Positions 21,845 to 33,021 of a stretch of DNA of 64,000 nucleotides are shown here, one piece after another. The position numbers were made by a program, and so were the translations under genes. The DNA is taken from contig CM075942.1 in NCBI GenBank assembly GCA_038030265.1, positions 63,430,926-63,494,925 of the forward strand. Direction: 5' to 3'. The notes under the pieces were generated by a model. That model worked only from the letters and a program-made list of their open reading frames with translations. It was not told the origin of the DNA and ran no database searches. Every line of letters begins with the position of its first letter. Within the stretch, counting starts at the first letter, position 1. The stretch is from Corythucha ciliata. Taxonomy: Eukaryota; Arthropoda; Insecta; Hemiptera; Tingidae.

Positions 21845-22470
21845 TTGACACCTGAAACTAAACTCGCTCATTATTCGTGGATATTTAGCCAAGATACTTA
21901 CTATTTTTCGGATTTTATAGCTTCAAATGTTGCACTGGTGCGTCTATTCATCCGGTTTGGGGGGAGATGTCCGTTACGACTAGCCCACAAAAAAACTTAT
22001 GAGTCGCCATTCATCCCAGATCTGTCAAGAAATAGCTACACACAGACCGACGTCATGCCGAAAACCACTATTTCCCACGTTTTCGAGGTTTCTAACCACG
22101 AATCTGAAATCAGGTTGGAACACCATTTTCCTATGGGACGGAATAATAAGAGCCTCGAACTACGAAGCTGATAAAGTTCACATAAATCTACGCCTGTAAC
22201 TTGCAATTTCTCTGATTTCCACCCGAGTCTTGCAATTTGGTGGATATTGAAACTTCAATTCTCGCAGCAGACAAAAAAAACTTTCAATTTAGCGGATATT
22301 CAGCAAGAAAACTTCCAATTTTGCGGATTTTTAGCTCCACATGTTGCAAAGTCGTGGCTGTGTATCGGGCTTTGAGCGCTCTAAGGGTGTCCTGGTTCCA
22401 CGTCTATACCATGACTTGCAATTTTGCGGGTATTCAGATCAGAAAAATGCAGTTTCATGCAGGGGTGGAT
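21845..22470 (+). repeat. Sparse degenerate repeats, CTTGCAATTTTGCGGATATTCAGC dialect
   Basis: At least six diverged copies of a GCAATTTTGCGGATATTCAG unit near 21875, 22200, 22230, 22283, 22312 and 22415, separated by 20-100 bp. The same unit appears in reverse complement at 27540-27740 (GAATATCCGCGAAATTGC). Open frames through it are repeat artefacts. Confidence 0.6.
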
Positions 22471-22529
22471 TTAATGTAAAATATTTAGAGGGGCTTAGGC
22501 CTGAGCTCATGATCCCCCCCACCTCTCGC

Positions 22530-22930
22530 AGATCAAGTCAAATTCCAAATTTTGTGGATTTTTGCTCTCAGAACGAATTTCAAAGGTTTTCCTCGCTCAA
22601 AACGCCAATGTCACAGAATTGACTCCCTAAAAAGCCAATTTGCACCGGGTTGACTCTTCATGAATGCAATTCCGCTCATTAGACACTTTCGATGTCCAAA
22701 TATCACGGATTGAACACACCGCAATAACCAATTCCGTGGTTTTGGCTACTTCAATAACAAAATTTGCCGGTTTGGCACTTTTTGAGACCAAATTAGTCGG
22801 ATTTCGTAGGTCAGAAACAAATTTCATGGGGCTGGCTCCCTTAAGACAAGCACATTTAACGGGATTTCACACCTTTTTAGAGGTTTTTAGAGGATAAATG
22901 AGCGTACTTTCACGGCTCTGGCTGTTTTTA
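22530..22930 (+). repeat. Sparse degenerate repeats, CCAATTTCACGGATTTGGC dialect
   Basis: Diverged units such as AACCAATTCCGTGGTTTTGGC, AAAATTTGCCGGTTTGGC and AAATTAGTCGGATTTCG at 35-45 bp spacing. Related units recur at 24440-24500 and 57360-57430. Confidence 0.55.
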
Positions 22931-22934
22931 AAAA

Positions 22935-25035
22935 CAAAATATCGCAGGGTCCAGACGTGGATCCAAGATTTAGTCAAGGGAGAGGCTTATGAAATTGTGT
23001 ACTTCGCTCTAATAAAAATGGCTTGCTATCAATTCACTGCCTATTACCACCTTAAAACGCCTTAAAAATTGCCAAACGGGCAATTACCGCTTTAAAAAAA
23101 AAAGAAAAGCCCAACGGACTTCACGCGGTCTAAAAGTGACTAGACTGACGGTTCGTGAGCTAAACTAGCTAAAACTAGCGATTCCCGCTCAAAAAGTGGC
23201 CAAGCTGCTCTAAAAATGGGCAAACTAACAATTCACGCTCCACAAATCCCTTAACAGACAATTCCTGCCCTAAATATTCCAAAATCAACCATTTGCGCGC
23301 CAAGAATGACCATACGGGCGTTGGCTTGACAGAACTAATAGCGTCCTCAAAAAAGCAAAACTGACGATTCGCGCTTATTATAAATGGCCCAACAGATTTT
23401 ACAAACCCTAGAAATAGAAAAACTGACGATTCATGCACCGAAAATATCACACTGGCAATTCACTCTCTATAAATGACTATGCTGACAATTTGCGACCTAG
23501 AAATAGCAAGCTGACAATTCGCACCCCATAACTGATTGTTTGCGTACTCTAAATGGTTAAACTAATAATTCACGCAATGCAAATGTCAAAACTGAGTTCA
23601 TAACATACAATTGACTAAAATGACGGATTCATGCCCTAGGAATGGCCATACTGGCAGCGTTAAAATTGCCAAACTGGCTATTCACGCCCTATAAAATTTG
23701 TAAAACTGACTCTATGCGTCCTACGGTGAATGGTTAAACTGACAATTCGCACTTTGAAAATCCCAAAGCAGATGATTCATGTCCTGAAAATGGCAAAATT
23801 GGCCATTCGCGCGTCAGAAATAGCCATACTGAGCCTTCACACCTTGGAAATGTCTAAACTGACGATCCTGGCCTTAAAAGCTGGCTATTTACGCTATTTT
23901 GCACCCTGTAAATGACATAAACAGCCCGTACCAGCAATTCACGGTCTAAGAATGGCCTAACTGACCGTTTGTGCTCTACAAAGGCTAAACAGACGATTTG
24001 CGCCTTCAAATTTGGGTGGCTATATCTGCACCCAAAAATGGCCAAACAGGGCTATTTGCACCCTTCAAGCGATAAGCTGACCACTTGCGATTGCGTACCG
24101 AGCATGGGCCGTCCTCACACCGACCCCCCCCCACACCCGCGTTAGCTACATGCACCTCATGGACTGGGTAAACTTTTAGATTTTATTTGAAACTGATTAC
24201 CGACTCTCAGGCTATTAAATTGCTTGATTGGTAAATCACGCCCTAAAAATAGCTAAATGTGCAAATTCGTGCCAGTGAAATGGCGAACTTACCATTCATA
24301 GCGCAAAAATGGACAAACTGAGCCACGACGACTTGTCCACCAGCAGAGGATTTGTGCCCTAAAAATAGCAGAACTAATAATTTGCGTCTTGGAAATGGCT
24401 TAACTGACGATTCATGCCATTAAAATGCCTAATGTGACTTGCTGCTGGTTGAACCTAAAAAAGCAATTTCACGGATTTCACTGCGCCAAAAACAAATTTT
24501 TGCTCGTTGGAACCATTCGAAAAATTGCGAATCTAGCGATTCATGCCTTATAAATTGCTAAACTAACCATTCAAACCCTAAAATTGACTTTACGGACGTT
24601 TCGTCCCCTGGAAATGCCTAAAATGACGACTCGCACCGGGAAAATTGCCAAAAAGGCCATCAGGCCATTGAAAATGACTGAACTGACGATTCGTGCTCTG
24701 AAATAACCAAACGCCTTAAAAATTTCAATCTTCAAAGTTTTTGTCTAAAAATTGTCAAACTGGTCATTCGCGCTCTTTGGAAAGCGTCAGGGACAACGAC
24801 AATTGGCCCCTTGAAAGTGGTAGAACAGACTGGACAAGCCCTAAAACGGGCTGCTGGTCGTATTGACAATTCATGCCTCCCCCCTCCCCCACAATGGCTA
24901 TACTGATAGATTTGCGTCTTAAAAACGACCACTTGCGTTCCAATAATGGCCAAATTGACCATTCGAGTCTTAAAAATGCCTGAACTGACAATTGGTACCC
25001 TAACTATCACCAAAACGACTAGTCAGGCAATAAAA
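22935..25035 (+). repeat. Degenerate array, AAACTGACGATTCGCGCCCTAAAAATGGCC dialect
   Basis: Roughly 55-60 imperfect units of about 29-35 bp. The conserved parts are AAACTGACGATTCGC and CCCTAAAAATGGC. Units differ strongly and a C-rich insertion lies at 24120-24160. This is the longest single-dialect block in the window. Confidence 0.88.
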
Positions 25036-25079
25036 ATTGCAAACTCAGTCACTGACGTGAATTCTGGTTTCAGACGAGC

Positions 25080-26400
25080 ATATGGATTTTCTTAAGTCCT
25101 CCCTCGGCAACTGTCAGTTTCGGTCGAGCTGTCAATTTCGTCTTAAAAACTGATAATTTCTTCTTTAAAAAACTCCAATTTCACCCCAGAAACTGACAGT
25201 CTTGACTTGGAATCTGTCAATTTCCTCCTGCATAACAGAAGATCACAATACTTGATTTCGAGATTCAGTAATAGCGGACCATTCGGGCTCACAACATGGG
25301 GTTTTTGGACCCTTTCACCTGAAACAGTTAAAACTCTCAAAACGATTCCGTCCCGTAAACTGTCAATTTCGGCCAGGGAACTGTCAATTTCACCCGAGAA
25401 ACTGTCTATTTTGTCATAAATAACTGTCAATGTTGTCTCAAAAAGTGTCAATTTCGTCCTGGAGACTGTACATTTCTAGTTGAAACTATCAGTATCGATC
25501 TAACACGGTCAATTTTGTCCTATGAAGGTCAATTTCGTCATTCAAAACTGTCAATTTCGTCGTCAAAACTATACCGATACCATTCTAAAACTGCCAATTT
25601 CGCCCCACAAACTGTCAATTTCATCCTCGAATCTGCCAATGTCTTCCTAGAAACTGTGTCAAGGGATTCCGGAAACTGAAGATTTCTAAGTCCCTTCACC
25701 GAAAACAGTCGAGTACTAGAAACTATCAATTTCGTCGTTCAAAACTGTCAATTTCGCCCTAAAAACTATCAAGTAAATGTCCAAATCTAACAATTTCGAC
25801 TTTTAAACAGTCAATTTCGTCCCCAAAACAGTCACTTTCGTCGCCAAACCTATCAGTGTCGTCCTAAAACTGCCAAGATCGTCCTACAAACTGTCAATTT
25901 CGTTCAAGAATCATTCAAAACTTTTAATTTCGTCCTGGAAACTATCAACTTGCATTTGTTCGAGAAACAGTCAATTCCTTTCTGAAACTGTCTATTTTGT
26001 CCAGGAAATTGTAAATTTCGTTGTCAAAACTATCAACGTCGTCCTAAAACTCCTAATTTCATCATATAAACTGTCAATTTCACCCTAGATACTGTCAATT
26101 TCAACATTCAAAACTGTGATTGTCGTATTTCAAACTGTCAATTTCGACTTACAATACTGTCAATTTTGCCTCAGGAACGGACATTTTTGACTTGGAATCT
26201 CAATTTCCTCCAACATAACGAATATCCTACTACTACTAGTACTGGAAACTAACAATATCGTCGTTCAAAACTATAAATTTCATACTGGAATTAATTAATC
26301 TGCATATTTATCTCGGAAACTGTAAATTGCGTCCTCTAAACATGCCAATGACGCCCTATAGACACTGTCATTTTCGGAGTTAAAAACTGTCAATTTGACA
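25080..26400 (+). repeat. Degenerate array, AAACTGTCAATTTCGTCCT dialect
   Basis: About 50 units of 20-25 bp with core AAACTGTCAATTTCGTCC. The core aligns base for base with the first half of the neighbouring dialect (AAACTGACGATTCGCGCCC) but the unit lacks the TAAAAATGGCC half. Confidence 0.88.
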
Positions 26401-26680
26401 GTTTGTGGAACAGGGGCTTGAGAATAAACACCTTGGGGGGGGGGGCTAATACGTCCAACTGGGGGGGGGGGGCTAAGTCCCTATAGCCCCCCCCTTAAAT
26501 CCGTCAATGTAAACGCTACCCATCATCTATCAAGATTTGGTTCAGTGCGGGGTCGACTTTGACCTACCATGATGTTTTGCTCGCTTCAAGTTTGCGAACG
26601 TGATGTAAAAGGACGAAGGCACAATAAAAAAGATTTTCCACCTTTTTTTGTAAAGCTGCTTCACTGATAAAGTTGAGAAA
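26401..26680. other. G-tracts and unassigned sequence between arrays
   Basis: Two G-runs of 10 or more (near 26437 and 26461), each followed by GCTAA, and a C-run at 26489-26495. The rest is not repeat and not coding. Confidence 0.5.
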
Positions 26681-26905
26681 AACTCAAATTCGCGGCTAAA
26701 ATTTTGAGAAAACACCTATTTGCGGATAAAATTGAAAAAAAGCTAATTCGCGGTTTCTGAAGGCAACTTAGAAGCTATAATAGAAAAAGTGATAATTCGT
26801 TGCTTGGCAACTTCGTGGCTAACGTGGAGGAAAAGCGCTACTTCATGGCTAAAAATGGGAACAAATAGCTACATTTGCGGCTGAAATTGTGAATACGGCT
26901 AATGT
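26680..26905 (-). repeat. Degenerate array, GCTAATTCGCGGCTAAAATT orientation
   Basis: About eight imperfect units (AATTCGCGGCTAAAATTTTG, GCTAATTCGCGG). It faces the opposite-orientation block at 27060-27420 across about 150 bp of non-repeat DNA. Confidence 0.75.
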
Positions 26906-27059
26906 GCTGGCGAGTCCAGGGAGCCTGGTATAATTCAGCCCTGACAGCACTCACAAAGCCTGATTCCAACATCTTGAAGTCGTAGATAAGTGTCGACTTT
27001 ACAGACCTTATTTTGAGCCCCCGAGCGAGTCTTTCACCCCCCCACCCACCATTAATCCC

Positions 27060-27420
27060 TTTCACTAGCAATTTTTCTCGATTTCAGCCACAGATTAGCA
27101 TTTTCCCTCATTTTAGCCGCAAATTACCTATTTTTCTACATTCATAGTGTTAATTTCAGCTTTCTCAATGTTCGCCGCAATCAGCGCTTTTCCTGAATTT
27201 TTTCCGCGATTTAACGCTCTTCCTTAATTTTTCCGAGGATTAGCGAATTTTCCCATTTTCAGCCACGTAGTTGGCATAAGAAGCACGAATTAGAGTTTTC
27301 CCCATTTTATAACCGCAATTTATATATCGCTTTACCTCGTGACATGAATTGGCTATTTTTCCCAATTTCAGCCGTGAATTAGCCATTTTTATCAATTTTA
27401 TAGCCCCAAATTAGCTTCTT
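27060..27420 (+). repeat. Degenerate array, AATTTTAGCCGCAAATTAGC orientation
   Basis: About twelve imperfect units such as TCATTTTAGCCGCAAATTACC and CCAATTTCAGCCGTGAATTAGC, inverted relative to 26680-26905. Confidence 0.78.
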
Positions 27421-27539
27421 AGGACTTTTTTTGTCGTCCCCCTTTTCCGCCACGTTTTGCTGGACTGTGCCCCTAAGTAACGCCCCCCCCCCCGCCTCCC
27501 GGGAGGTCGCTCGGCTCCAACCCCCCTCTTGAAGTCGGC

Positions 27540-27745
27540 TCTGCAAACATCCGCCAAATTGTAAGATGGTTGTTTGAATATATTCACAATATTGTAAGTT
27601 TCAGGTCTTAATTTCGCGGTAAAATTGGGAGTCATCTGAATATCCGCGAAATTGCTTAGTTCCGCACTTCCGCAGCGTTTAGTTTCGCGAAATTGCAAGT
27701 TTGAGGTATTTATTCCCACAAAATTGACTCCCCAGAAGCTAGCAG
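27540..27745 (-). repeat. Degenerate repeats, GAATATCCGCGAAATTGCAAG dialect
   Basis: Four or five units (CCGCCAAATTGTAAG, ATATCCGCGAAATTGC, TTTCGCGAAATTGCAAG), inverse to the dialect at 21845-22470. A C-run of about 12 lies just upstream at 27482. Confidence 0.6.
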
Positions 27746-30700
27746 ACAAACTTACACCTCTGCGTAGATGTACAGCATACGAACATTCACCGCCCAAACT
27801 AACAGCACCGCCTGCCGGCACTAATGTGTCAAAAATGAAAATTTCATCGATACTTTTTTTTTTTTAACTATTCTTCGTCTCAATTAAAGGAATTATCGCC
27901 CATAGACTATCGATTATGGTGAAAATCTGATAGTTATACGCGGCAGTCATTTAATTTTAAACTGTTCAACCATTTTATCACAGAGGCGTGGTAATGAAGT
28001 GGAAGTAATTGAGAGAGAAACTGGTAGAGCCTGCAATTCGATTTATATGGATAGTAAGTGCCAGCTGTTTGTTGTTTGGTTGTATTTCATCGACTGTATT
28101 AAAAAAAAAAATGTTGCAACCAATGACATTGGCGTGTTTCGGAGGGTCGCGTCTTATAGGCCTCGCTGCAGATAAGCCCGGGGTGCGCGCTGATGGGAGC
28201 ATTACCCGATATCAAGTTTTTCCTTTCTCCCGTCCATTTCTTACCAAGATTTGAGTCTCAAACATAAACTCACCCACTTTTCAATGTTTTGTGATTACTC
28301 CATTGAAATAAATAATTCGTTTTAATTTAATTCAGAATTTGAAAGGCGTTTAGAGGTGATAAATAACCTGTGAGGGAAACAAGAGTGCGACACAATTTGC
28401 CGGGAACTCGTTTTTAACTGTCTTTTTCAATAGGGGGTCCCCTCGTCATCCTCAACCCTCGAGCTAGTTAATATACCGAGAACATAATTTTTGGGCGAGC
28501 GTTTCCTATAGCATTTTGTGACAACGGATGGCGGGGCATGCACACTGCGAGCCGCGCTATAGGGGGAAGGCCTGATACGATGTTTCTATAATCCCCAAAC
28601 ATAAATCAGTCATTAAAGCGGGCGAACCAGTCTTCGAAAAGAAAGTGATTCTGAAAGATTATGTTTTGGGTGAGGAATCAGGTGGGTTTCTGGTGAAATG
28701 GTGGATGGGAGAGGTATAGCAGCAAATGAAGCGAAGTTAAAGACTTTACCTAACGAGATTTAATGATGATGCGTAACGGGAATGGATCGATGTATAAAGG
28801 TCGAGATGAATTATAGGGAGAGAGCCAGGAAATAATTACTGAATTTACGAAATTGAGAAGGATTAAAAGAGTAAAGAGTGAAAAATAAGGGGTGGAAGAG
28901 AGTTAGGGTATATAGTGATGAAAGGAATGAGCTGTACTGGCGTGGTATACATATAATAATCTTAATAAAATTCGAAAGCTAACGAACTTAATCAAAATTG
29001 AATTTTGCATACCCTTTTATGACCACTTCATGCACGGTCGTATTCTAGAAGAAGCTGCGGTTTCAAGTTGTTTTTTATGGCTTACTGGGCACATTCATTC
29101 GTTGGGCTGGACTGAAATTCCTGCAGGAATATTTACCGTGCCTCTGTGCCAGTGTGTTTCCCTCGATTTACTTTTTATCCACTTACCCCTCTCCCCTGCA
29201 CCTTTCCACCATGTCTCTGCACCATTCATCAATTTTCTGTATGATTCAGAACTAAAACTCGCTTTGAAGCTTGAAAACGTCCCCCACGAGAGGCTCGCCA
29301 GCCTTCATGGAGCGCATACTTCTTTACTCTTATTTCTCTCATCATAATAACAGATAGGGAGACGTTGCAGGTGAGGGTACCGTTGTGAGAGGAGGACTTT
29401 TCCCCTAATACAATTTGCCGAAGAGGAATCACAAAAAGTCCGTCCATATTTCAAGACGCGCTTCATTATTCAAGAAGACCTCATGCTTTCACTTCTCCCG
29501 GCGTTTTCCTCTCATTTTTCCTTTGTCATCCAAGAAAGGCGGAACTTATATTTTTTTGTACGTCCCAATGTCAGGCCCCTTGAACTCGTATTTTATTGAA
29601 AATGAGGGAGCCATGGGTGACCGAATGAAATATGCATGTGATGAAAAATCATTTTGAGAGCGCTAGCAGCAGAATAAATTTTAAATGATGTCGCGGCGGG
29701 AGCTAATTAAGGGTATCGATTGGAAACTATGGGTGGGTGTCATGATTACGCGATGATAATAAAAGAGGCGAGTGATATGACTGCTAAAGAACAAATAAAA
29801 TTGATTGTAAAAATTGCTAGTGGATATTAAACTACACAGGCCCGAGGGAGCAAATCGCATATAGCGCGGCTCCCACAGATGATTTGAGTGGTTCTGTCAA
29901 TCGCTCTATAGCTACGTCTTTCAAGTATGGAGCTCTCGTTATCCCCTACAGGCATCCACTTCATTTCTTCGTCGAGTCCAACAATACGTCAATTACCCTT
30001 TCAATTAGTTTGCAGCAGCTCACAACTGCGAGTTGGTGGTGGCAAGAGAAGGAGAGGTAAACTCGATGCAGTTCGAAGGGTTTGCTTTGAATGGATGAGG
30101 GACGCTCGAGTTTTATTAGGCACTTCTCAGTCCCTTAACGGTTAATTGATTGAGTTCTGTGCCTCCTGAAAATGTCACACCCTTCCAATTTTCACCTCTG
30201 ATTCTCCACTCTTCACGTTATTGGAATTGCGATCTCGACTATTAGTCCAATGCTTCCCATGTCAATGCGTGAATGTGAAGCGCGATTAATTTGCGCATCA
30301 TCAAGAGTCAACTTGTGTTCATATACGGCTTCCTTTTGTATTTTTATATTTTTCAAACTACTAATCAGTTTCCGTTTCACTCGTAATATGAGCTGAAAGC
30401 TCATAATCAATGACAAGAAGTAACATACAGAATTGATACGGCAATCTTGCCATAATTGGGATATATTTTATTCTTAGGAAGGTTCGTACTTTCAAATGAA
30501 ATTTGTAGGTAGATAATAATCATAAACTTACAAATGCGAACAGTACCAAACCTGATGGCCAAAAGCAATTTTCTTGGCTGTAATACTCTTGAGTGTATTG
30601 TACTCAGACTTTATGAACGAATCACATCATTTTAAATGCGCGATTTTTTTTCCCTCCAACTTATTGAATTGACTCATTTTTCTAATTTTTTTTTATGTAA

Positions 30701-31464
30701 AATGGATTATTTGATAAAAAATAATATGTAGCATGATTTCCTCAATCGGCTTCCAAAGCACGATCTGTTTTTAGTGAATCCCTCTGTGCTGACACTGAAT
30801 ACTGGTCGCGATTGTTCCACGCAGACTATGCGGTATACAGTAAGGGAGGGAATTCAATATTCTTTTTATTCACTTCACCCACAACTTTGTAACGATGGAG
30901 AAATACGAGTGATAAATCACAACATTCCCAACCTTGCAGGCTCACACTTAGTTCATCGTTCTCCAATGGCTTTAGAAAGGGTGCAGAGGGGCATATACGT
31001 TCGTGCACTGGTCCCTTTTCCAGCCAGGTTGATTGATTGTGGTTTTCACAACGTATACCTACCTAACTAAAACTATTGAGAAGATCCCCTTGTTTAAGGG
31101 GCCAGAAAGTGAATAGGAAGACTCTTTGTAAAAGAGGTCGATGGTGGAAAATTTACATATGCTTTTTACTTCGTGGGATGACTCTTACTTTCTGTGAGTT
31201 AAACGAAAACTTGGCCTAATGTTCTCTGCCTAGCCATCATCCATTATTCCAGCTAACACCCTTCCGAGGTTAGCTGTTCCGACGTTGAAAATAAATATTA
31301 ATGCTCATTCATTACTTGCAATAGTGTTAGGTACAATAATAGTTTTCGCTGGCGCAAAATGGCTGCTGAACACAATTTTGCTTCATTCGACGGAACTGCC
31401 AGATTGCCCAATGCCACGCCAGTACAATTTTACCAGAAAAACAACAATTCATAATAAAATAATA
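27746..31464. other. 3.7 kb with no supported gene
   Basis: Repeat-poor DNA with mixed composition. Open frames up to 105 codons (for example 29030-29347 and 30774-31070) show no recognisable domain, splice pattern or start context. It may be host intergenic or intronic sequence. Similar words (GCATATAGCGCGGCTCCCAC at 29860 and GAGCCGCGCTATAGGGGGAA at 28550) hint at one short inverted pair. Confidence 0.45.
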
Positions 31465-31554
31465 TACCGTAGAATCAGTAAATTAATTAAACTGATATTA
31501 TCCGGACGACGATGGAAGGGCATAGCCCAACACGATTCGAGCTTCGAGAAAAAA

Positions 31555-31629
31555 TGGCTCTCCGGCGGGATTTGAACCCGCAACCTCTGGATTACCAGTC
31601 CAGCACGCTGCCATTTGCGCCACGGAGGC
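31555..31629 (-). tRNA. tRNA-Thr(GGT)-like gene, copy A
   Basis: Same 75 bases as the two plus-strand copies. It folds to standard numbering: T8, A14, G18-G19, A21 and G26; anticodon stem CTGGA/TCCAG with loop CTGGTAA, so anticodon GGT; T-stem GCGGG/CCCGC with loop TTCAAAT. The acceptor GCCTCCG pairs with CGGAGAG at only five positions. The outer two pairs fail unless the A of GAG-A-GC is bulged. CCA is encoded and is followed by TTTTTT, a Pol III terminator. The acceptor defect makes a tRNA-derived repeat a fair alternative. Confidence 0.75.
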
Positions 31630-31727
31630 GCCTATGGGAGTCGTACTCCGAGGGATAAGCTAAGCCGAACCCCACCTAGGTCCATTGTTTAGCTTAGCTT
31701 ATCCCTCGGAGTACGACTCCCATAGGC

Positions 31728-31802
31728 GCCTCCGTGGCGCAAATGGCAGCGTGCTGGACTGGTAATCCAGAGGTTGCGGGTTCAAATCCCGCCGGAGAGC
31801 CA
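31728..31802 (+). tRNA. tRNA-Thr(GGT)-like gene, copy B
   Basis: Identical to copy A. Internal promoter: A box TGGCGCAAATGG and B box GGTTCAAATCC. Anticodon GGT lies in loop CTGGTAA. Encoded CCA is followed by T6. It shares the incompletely paired acceptor stem with the other copies, so the defect predates the duplication. Confidence 0.77.
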
Positions 31803-31808
31803 TTTTTT
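31803..31808 (+). terminator. Pol III terminator (T6) of tRNA copy B
   Basis: TTTTTT directly after the encoded CCA. The same run follows copies A and C. Confidence 0.7.
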
Positions 31809-32013
31809 CTCGAAGCTCGAATCGTGTTGGGCTATGCCCTTCCATCGTCGTCCGGATAATATCAGTTTAATTAATTTACTAATTAAAATGCCGGCGACAG
31901 ATTTATTCATTATATCAATCTAACAACATCTAGATAAGATTAAATTCGGCGTGGTTTACCGATCAGGAGAAGCGCCTAGAGTTTCGAGAAACAATGGACC
32001 TAGGTGGGGTTCG

Positions 32014-32244
32014 GCTTAGCTTATCCCTCGGAGTACGACTCCCATAGGCGCCTCCGTGGCGCAAATGGCAGCGTGCTGGACTGGTAATCCAGAGGTTGCG
32101 GGTTCAAATCCCGCCGGAGAGCCATTTTTTCTCGAAGCTCGAATCGTGTTGGGCTATGCCCTTCCATCGTCGTCCGGATAATATCAGTTTAATTAATTTA
32201 CTAATTAAAATGCCGGCGACAGATTTATTCATTATATCAATCTA
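32014..32244 (+). repeat. 231-bp direct repeat unit C (tRNA module)
   Basis: Second tandem copy of the module. It is preceded by AACAATGGACCTAGGTGGGG, which in reverse complement is also the palindrome spacer. Copies A and C therefore share more 5' sequence than B does. Confidence 0.92.
32050..32124 (+). tRNA. tRNA-Thr(GGT)-like gene, copy C
   Basis: Identical to copies A and B over all 75 bases, with T6 directly downstream at 32125. It lies 120 bp before the left end of the pogo element. Confidence 0.77.
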
Positions 32245-32570
32245 CCGTAGAATCCCCTAAACAGGGACAGCTAACTGGGAAAAAGTTTGTTTCAATAGAC
32301 GATTTCCACGCATGCGCTCTCCAGTCCTACTTCAACAGTTTTGCAACCCGCTTAGGCCAGGTTATGGGTTACTCTTGTCTTGTGCTGTGTAAAGTGAACT
32401 TATTTTTCTCTCATTCCCGTCAAACTAATACCACATTTGCAGTTATTCAATTTTGATTATATTCTTCAGCCTCCGTCTCGCGAAACGTACCGATGAAAAC
32501 TCGTCGATCCGGCGGCACCTCAACAAGAAGTCCCATCATAGTTGCGCATTCATCACACTCCTTCACATTA

Positions 32571-32665
32571 GTGATGCACGAGACCGAGACGAGACTTGAG
32601 TGGTCTCGGTCTCGCTCATGAGGGGATGGTCTCGGTCTCGATCATGAAAATTCGGTCTCGAAAGT
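32571..32665 (+). repeat. hAT-like end with GAGACCGAGAC motifs
   Basis: TAGTGATGCACGAGACCGAG is followed by several inverted TCTCGGTCTCG copies. It looks like the left end of a hAT-type element. Similar GAGACCGAGACT words at 37177-37205 may be the rest of it, but the terminal repeat is not preserved there. Confidence 0.4.
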
Positions 32666-33021
32666 CCTCAATGATTACAGATGGCGACGATAGATGAATT
32701 TATACTTTGCTTTCCTTCCTTGTGGTGGCTCGTGGCACGAAGGGAGATAAGTGATACATTGACTAATGACCAAATAGCTTTGTAATTGCCCCAAAATAGA
32801 ATCGTGCCTTCAAAGCAATCGTCACACTGAGAACGTGAAAGCGGAACAGTTGAGAATTCAACGAGTCAACTCAAAATCTCGCCCATGCCAGCTCATTTAG
32901 TTCAAGCAAGAGACTTCCCTTCTCAGACACGACGAGGCAGAGGTGCACAATAACCCCTCTTACATCAGACCCTCCTTCTCATGCTTCAACTAGCAATGTT
33001 AGTTGAAAAAAAAAAAAAAAA

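Larger units (their letters stand above)
31477..31880. repeat. Perfect palindrome, 189-bp arms, each with a tRNA gene
   Basis: 31477-31665 is the exact reverse complement of 31692-31880 as far as I can read, around a 26-bp spacer. Each arm holds a tRNA-Thr-like gene, its T-run and about 60 bp of downstream sequence ending TTAATTAATTTACT. Perfect identity implies a recent event or ongoing conversion. Confidence 0.93.
31692..31922 (+). repeat. 231-bp direct repeat unit B (tRNA module)
   Basis: Repeated at 32014-32244 with no difference that I can see (offset 322 bp). The unit ends in ATCAATCTA. In the second copy that final TA is the target site of the pogo element. Confidence 0.92.

Noticed and set aside
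25143..25451. 102-codon frame in the AAACTGTCAATTTCG array
   Set aside because: Stop-poor only because of the repeat. The peptide is a degenerate periodic sequence without start context.
22935..26400. CRISPR-like spaced repeats
   Set aside because: The repeats are degenerate, spacing varies and no constant repeat with unique spacers exists. The setting is a eukaryotic genome.
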